Source: Prevotellaceae bacterium UBA4359
GTDB taxonomy: Bacteria > Bacteroidota > Bacteroidia > Bacteroidales > Bacteroidaceae
Assembly: GCA_002393555.1 (NCBI GenBank)
Contig: DGSP01000074.1
Span: forward strand, 1 to 23,780
Length of the DNA stretch: 23,780 nucleotides
Reading direction: 5' to 3'
Shown here piece by piece: positions 20,500 through 23,780 of this stretch. The notes under the pieces were generated by a model. The model had not been told where the DNA came from and did no database searches. It worked only from the letters and a program-made list of their open reading frames with translations. The stretch's first letter is position 1; the number at the start of each line of letters is the position of its first letter. The translations under genes and the position numbers were made by a program.

Positions 20500-22593
20500 A
20501 TGAAGACAAGATATATGTTCCTGTCGCTGTTGTGCTATGCTACGGCCACGACAGCACAGGTGAGGCTGGACACGTGTGGTGTGCAGCATGCAAAAGATTC
20601 AACCGATGTGTTCTACCGCCATCTGCAACTGAACGAAGTGATGGTGACGGGTGTGACGGGTGACACGAAACTGAAACACTCCACGGCACCCATCTCGGTG
20701 GTGACGGGCAAGGAACTCCGACAGACGACCTCGACCAACATCATCGACGCGGTGGCCAAAGAGCCGGGCATGGCGCAGGTGACCACGGGCGGAGGCATTT
20801 CGAAGCCTATCATCCGTGGTCTGGGCTACAACCGCATTGTGGTGATGAACGAGGGAGTGAGGCAGGAGGGCCAGCAATGGGGCGACGAGCATGGCATCGA
20901 GGTAGATGGCAACGGAGTGGGGTCGGTGGAGATTCTGAAAGGCCCTGCCTCGCTCATGTATGGCTCCGATGCCATGGCTGGTGTGCTGATTCTGCATCGT
21001 GCGCCCTCTCCGCTCGACGGCGAGATACGGGCCAACCTGAGTACGGAATATCAGACGAACAACGGACTCTTTGCCTACTCGGTCAATGGGGCCGGCAATC
21101 ATGGAGGCTTCGTGTGGGACGCACGTTTCTCCGACAAGATGGCGCATGCCTATAAGAACAAGTATGATGGCTACGTACCTGGTTCTCAGTTCAGAGAACG
21201 TGCCGGGCGCATGATGCTGGGACTGGAGAAGCAGTGGGGCCACTCCTATCTGACGTGGACGGCCTATCACCTCACCCCCAGCATTGTGGAGGGTGAACGC
21301 GACGAGGAGACGGGTGAGTTAGTTAGGAGTGAGGAGTTTGGAGTGAAGAGTTATCACAAGACCTTGCCCTTTCAGCAGGTGAAGCACTATAAGGCCGTGT
21401 GGGACAATTCGCTCAACCTGAAGAGAGGCTGGCTGAAGGCCACGGTGGGCTATCAGCAGAACCGCCGTCAGGAGTTTGAGGAGAGTGCCGACGAGTATGA
21501 GTTGTTCTTCAAACTCCACACCGTGACCTACGATGTGCGCTACCTCACCCACGAGTTTGACGGCTGGAAGGTGGCGGCAGGCGTGAACGGCATGTGGCAG
21601 CGGTCGCGCAATCTGGGTGAGGAGTCGCTCATTCCAGAGTACAGGCTTTTCGACATCGGCGGCTACGGTACGGTGAGCAAGACCCTCGACCGCTGGACGC
21701 TGAACGGCGGTGTGCGCTACGACCACCGCCACATGGACTTCCACTCGCGCGACTTCGGCGGAGTGACGGGCAGTGTGGGTGCCGTGTGGAACGCCACCGA
21801 CCACCTGAACGTGCGTCTGAACCTGGCTCGCGGATTCCGTGCGCCCAACATGAGCGAACTGGGCAGCGACGGTGTGCACGAAGGCACCGTGCGCTACGAA
21901 CTGGGCAACCCCCATCTGAAAGCGGAGTATAGTTGGCAGGCTGACCTCGGAGTCGATTTCACCTCGCGCTATGTGTCGGCACAGGTGGCTCTGTTTGCCA
22001 ACCGCATCGACAACTACATCTTCTCGAAGCGCATCGACGAGGTGATGGAAGAGGGCTACCGCACCTATGAATACACTCAGGGCGATGCCCGGCTCTTGGG
22101 CTTCGAGGTGGGCGTGGATGTCCACCCCATCCACAGCCTCCACTTCGGCAACACCTTCTCGCTGGTGGATGCGCGGCAACTGAATCAGCCCAAGGATACG
22201 CGCTATCTGCCCTTCACCCCCGCACCGCGCTGGACTTCGGAACTGAAATATGAACTGACTCACCACGGACGGGTGCTGAACAACGCCTACGTGGCAGCAG
22301 GGCTGGAGTGCTTTCTGCGCCAGAACCACTACTACTGCCAGGACGACACCGAGACCGCCACACCGAGTTACACGCTGGTGAACCTCTCGGCTGGCACCGA
22401 CCTCCTCATCGGGGGAAAGAAGGTGGCCGAACTCTACGTGACTGCCGAGAACCTCTTCAACCGTGCCTACCAGAGCCACTTGAGCCGACTGAAATACACC
22501 GACATCAACGCAGCCACTGGCCGCATGGGAGTGTATAACATGGGACGCAACGTGGTGTTGAAGGTGGTGGTGCCACTGGTGTTTGAGTTGTAG
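20500..22593 (+). CDS. TonB-dependent outer membrane receptor, probably for metal uptake
   Basis: This 697-aa outer membrane receptor imports a ligand using TonB energy. It has a signal peptide (MKTRYMFLSLLCYATATTAQ), a TonB box-like LNEVMVTG (44-51), a plug domain (about 59-165: STAPISVVTG, IIRGLGYNRIVVMNEGVRQEGQQWGDEHG, VEILKGPASLMYGSDAMAG) and a C-terminal β-barrel ending VVVPLVFEL. It has no N-terminal carboxypeptidase-like domain and no SusD partner, so it is not a SusC glycan porin. The QQWGDEHG loop followed by acidic residues recalls ZnuD/heavy-metal-type receptors, and the His/Cys-rich neighbour supports a metal ligand such as zinc; this is inference. A heptanucleotide repeat lies within the gene (271-285). 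The TAG stop is the first register of a CTAG decamer array. Confidence 0.88.
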   Translation: MKTRYMFLSLLCYATATTAQVRLDTCGVQHAKDSTDVFYRHLQLNEVMVTGVTGDTKLKHSTAPISVVTGKELRQTTSTNIIDAVAKEPGMAQVTTGGGISKPIIRGLGYNRIVVMNEGVRQEGQQWGDEHGIEVDGNGVGSVEILKGPASLMYGSDAMAGVLILHRAPSPLDGEIRANLSTEYQTNNGLFAYSVNGAGNHGGFVWDARFSDKMAHAYKNKYDGYVPGSQFRERAGRMMLGLEKQWGHSYLTWTAYHLTPSIVEGERDEETGELVRSEEFGVKSYHKTLPFQQVKHYKAVWDNSLNLKRGWLKATVGYQQNRRQEFEESADEYELFFKLHTVTYDVRYLTHEFDGWKVAAGVNGMWQRSRNLGEESLIPEYRLFDIGGYGTVSKTLDRWTLNGGVRYDHRHMDFHSRDFGGVTGSVGAVWNATDHLNVRLNLARGFRAPNMSELGSDGVHEGTVRYELGNPHLKAEYSWQADLGVDFTSRYVSAQVALFANRIDNYIFSKRIDEVMEEGYRTYEYTQGDARLLGFEVGVDVHPIHSLHFGNTFSLVDARQLNQPKDTRYLPFTPAPRWTSELKYELTHHGRVLNNAYVAAGLECFLRQNHYYCQDDTETATPSYTLVNLSAGTDLLIGGKKVAELYVTAENLFNRAYQSHLSRLKYTDINAATGRMGVYNMGRNVVLKVVVPLVFEL
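21312..21353 (+). repeat. Heptanucleotide repeat inside the TonB receptor gene
   Basis: Six 7-bp units occupy 42 bases. The best are GGAGTGA (21326), GGAGTTT (21333), GGAGTGA (21340) and AGAGTTA (21347), preceded by degenerate units from 21312. They encode GELVRSEEFGVKS in a predicted extracellular loop. Seven is not a multiple of three, so gain or loss of one unit would shift the frame. Confidence 0.75.
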
Positions 22594-22594
22594 G

Positions 22595-22684
22595 CTTTCC
22601 TAGGTCTTCCTAGGTCTTCCTAGGTCTTCCTAGGCATTCCTAGGCACTCCTAGGTTCTCCTAGGTTCTCTTAGGTCTCCCTGAG
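22595..22684 (+). repeat. Second CCTAGG decamer array
   Basis: Nine 10-bp units of the form NNTTCCTAGG or NNCTCCTAGG run from 22595 to 22684, with the last two decaying (CTTAGG, CCTGAG). The TAG stop codon of the TonB receptor gene (22591-22593) lies exactly 10 bases before the first TAG of the array, so it is in register. TAGs at 10-bp spacing fall in all three frames in turn. Confidence 0.95.
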
Positions 22685-22719
22685 ATTTCTCCTTTTCAAT
22701 AATCCATAATCCACAGTAT

Positions 22720-23235
22720 ATGACCCACATAGGACTTCTTTCAGACACCCACGGATGCTGGGACGAGCGCTACAGGAAACACTTCAAGGAGTGTGACGAA
22801 ATCTGGCATGCAGGCGACATCGGCTCGATGGAGGTGGCCGACCGCCTGGCCGAGATTGCACCGCTCCGTGCGGTCTATGGCAACATTGACAGCGGCGACG
22901 TGCGCATACGCTTCCCGGAGGTCTATCGCTGGAAGTGTGAGGAAGTGGAGGTGCTGATGAAGCATATTGGCGGCTATCCCGGCAAGTATGATGCCAGCAT
23001 CCGCCGCCAGATTTATGCCAAACCTCCACAACTGTTCATCTCGGGCCACTCCCATCTGCTCAGGGTGATGCACGACCCCACCATCCAGTGCCTGCACATC
23101 AACCCTGGTGCAGCAGGTCGCTACGGGTTTCATGAGGTGCGTACACTGGTGCGCTTCGTCATTGATGGAAAGGAAATCAAGGACTTGGAAGTGATAGAAC
23201 TGAATGACCTCCCTCGGGAGGAACTGCACCGATGA
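22720..23235 (+). CDS. YfcE-type metallophosphoesterase
   Basis: This 171-aa protein of the calcineurin-like metallophosphoesterase family (YfcE/MJ0936 group) hydrolyses phosphodiester bonds using two metal ions. Metal-ligand motifs are SDTHG (8-12), HAGDIG (30-35), YGNID (53-57), His82 in MKHIGG, GHSHL (109-113) and the following NPGA (128-131). The usual THG after the GNxD motif is replaced by HIGG, with His kept. The length is typical (about 155-180 aa). It is cytoplasmic and its physiological substrate is unknown. It lies 126 bases after the TonB receptor; the gap is mostly the decamer array, so co-transcription is possible. It ends in a hairpin that overlaps its stop codon. Confidence 0.9.
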   Translation: MTHIGLLSDTHGCWDERYRKHFKECDEIWHAGDIGSMEVADRLAEIAPLRAVYGNIDSGDVRIRFPEVYRWKCEEVEVLMKHIGGYPGKYDASIRRQIYAKPPQLFISGHSHLLRVMHDPTIQCLHINPGAAGRYGFHEVRTLVRFVIDGKEIKDLEVIELNDLPREELHR

Positions 23236-23249
23236 CGGGACATCGGTGC
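23226..23249 (+). terminator. Hairpin overlapping the stop codon of the phosphoesterase
   Basis: GCACCGATG (23226-23234) and CATCGGTGC (23241-23249) form a perfect 9-bp stem with a 6-base loop. The TGA stop codon lies within the stem. No T run follows, so it may be a weak or bidirectional terminator or an RNA-stability element. Confidence 0.55.
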
Positions 23250-23257
23250 GGGAAAGG

Positions 23258-23626
23258 CTAATGAGAAGTCCGCTGTACAAACGTGCAGCGGACTTTCTGT
23301 TCATGGGCAAAGAAGCCGTCCTGGGTGTAGAGAATGGAGGAACCGAGCGTGGTGAAGATGTTTCTGACGCTGATTCGTTCGCTACTTCGGTAAGGCCCCG
23401 ACTTCAGGTCGTACTCCCACCGCAACTCTGGCTCCCATTCCACGTGTTCGTTGATGACGTAGGTGACTCCGTGGCTGATGAAACGGTGGTAGCCATGGTC
23501 CAGGTAGGGGAGGGAGAGGGCAATCTTGATTTTGGGGCAGAGCACTTCTGCCTTCTCGTTGGCGCGGGCCGTGATGTAGGCCACCTCGCCTGTTTTGAGA
23601 TTTTCGAGTTTGATTTTGTAAATCAT
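23258..23626 (-). CDS. Hypothetical protein, possible pRiA4b ORF-3-like
   Basis: The start at ATG 23626 (MIYKIKLEN) gives 122 aa; a TTG start 21 bases upstream is less likely. The protein is soluble, with no signal peptide. The order MIYKIKLENL, KIKIALSLPYLDHGYHRF, ISVRNIFTTLGSSILYTQDG and KVRCTF weakly recalls plasmid pRiA4b ORF-3-like proteins, in which a short L-x-L-x-F motif and an LYxYDFG-type motif occur; the match is only partial. The first 7 codons and the C-terminus overlap other elements: its last codons lie within a 10-bp inverted repeat. It converges on the phosphoesterase gene, with stop codons 22 bases apart. Confidence 0.6.
   Translation of the reverse strand: MIYKIKLENLKTGEVAYITARANEKAEVLCPKIKIALSLPYLDHGYHRFISHGVTYVINEHVEWEPELRWEYDLKSGPYRSSERISVRNIFTTLGSSILYTQDGFFAHEQKVRCTFVQRTSH
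23266..23295. terminator. Perfect 10-bp hairpin between convergent genes
   Basis: AAGTCCGCTG (23266-23275) pairs perfectly with CAGCGGACTT (23286-23295), with a 10-base loop. On the plus strand it is followed by TCTGTTC. It overlaps the last codons of the minus-strand gene and is a good candidate for the shared terminator of the convergent pair. Confidence 0.6.
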
Positions 23627-23663
23627 AAGCAAACATTTTTTATTCAAGGTTCGTGGTTTTTAA

Positions 23664-23689
23664 CGTGAGTTCGGTGAAGAGAACTTACG
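23664..23689 (-). repeat. Intergenic inverted repeat shared with the start of the window
   Basis: CGTGAGTTC (23664-23672) pairs with GAACTTACG (23681-23689), allowing one G-U pair, with an 8-base loop. The reverse strand closely matches positions 3-26. It lies 37 bases upstream of the hypothetical gene starting at 23626. The remaining bases to 23780 are AT-rich; only a small CCGC-TTC-GCGG hairpin (23708-23718) was seen there. Confidence 0.55.
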
Positions 23690-23780
23690 GTTCGGAAATC
23701 TTTTTTACCGCTTCGCGGGCTTTAGAAAAACAAGAAAAAATAAAAAAACACAAGCAAAAAGCATTTCACGTTTTCTATTT

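Overview
The window looks like a chromosomal segment of a Bacteroidales bacterium, most likely Prevotellaceae. The reasons are: promoters of the Bacteroidetes type (TTTG, about 20 bases, TAnnTTTG) before several genes; lipoproteins of the FimA/Mfa (type V pilus) class with acidic residues after the lipobox cysteine; a protein with a type IX secretion-like C-terminal tail; and weak Shine-Dalgarno sites before many genes. No tRNA, rRNA, CRISPR array or insertion sequence was seen. The genus is an inference.

Layout. (1) 32-13892, minus strand: one tightly packed operon of six genes. In order of transcription these are four-to-five pilin-like lipoproteins (512, 306 and 430 aa), a 1766-aa secreted repeat protein with a type IX-like tail, a 463-aa pilin-like lipoprotein, and a 1091-aa lipoprotein with a C-terminal domain typical of tip adhesins. 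All five lipoproteins have a T-R-A/S site about 25-50 residues after the lipobox and share three core motifs (YAYAPY-like, DLLWG-like, F-x-H-x-L-x). This suggests a surface pilus whose subunits are matured by an arginine-specific protease. (2) 14016-15773, minus: a CGCAxxGCC redox-type protein and dTDP-glucose 4,6-dehydratase, ended by a strong terminator. (3) About 15900-18960: a visibly AT-richer island with a short guanidine deiminase-like enzyme, a 235-aa protein that resembles the alkyladenine DNA glycosylase fold, and a toxin-antitoxin pair. (4) 18892-20091: a structured 23-bp periodic array, then Hsp20 with what looks like a sigma-54 promoter and paired upstream direct repeats. (5) 20092-22593, plus: a His/Cys-rich small membrane protein and a TonB-dependent receptor, probably for metal uptake. 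(6) 22720-23626: a YfcE-type phosphoesterase converging on a hypothetical gene.

The most unusual feature is a set of CTAG-based tandem arrays. Two have a 10-bp period (14551-14630 and 22595-22684), one has a 9-bp period (4760-4794), and each begins directly at the TAG stop codon of a gene. A fourth, with a 9-bp period, lies in frame inside the tip-like lipoprotein. Because CTAG is its own reverse complement, the intergenic arrays put many TAG stop codons after the gene. Other points of interest are the sigma-54/Hsp20 control region, the 23-bp array with crossing inverted repeats, a heptanucleotide repeat inside the TonB receptor gene, and the AT-rich island.
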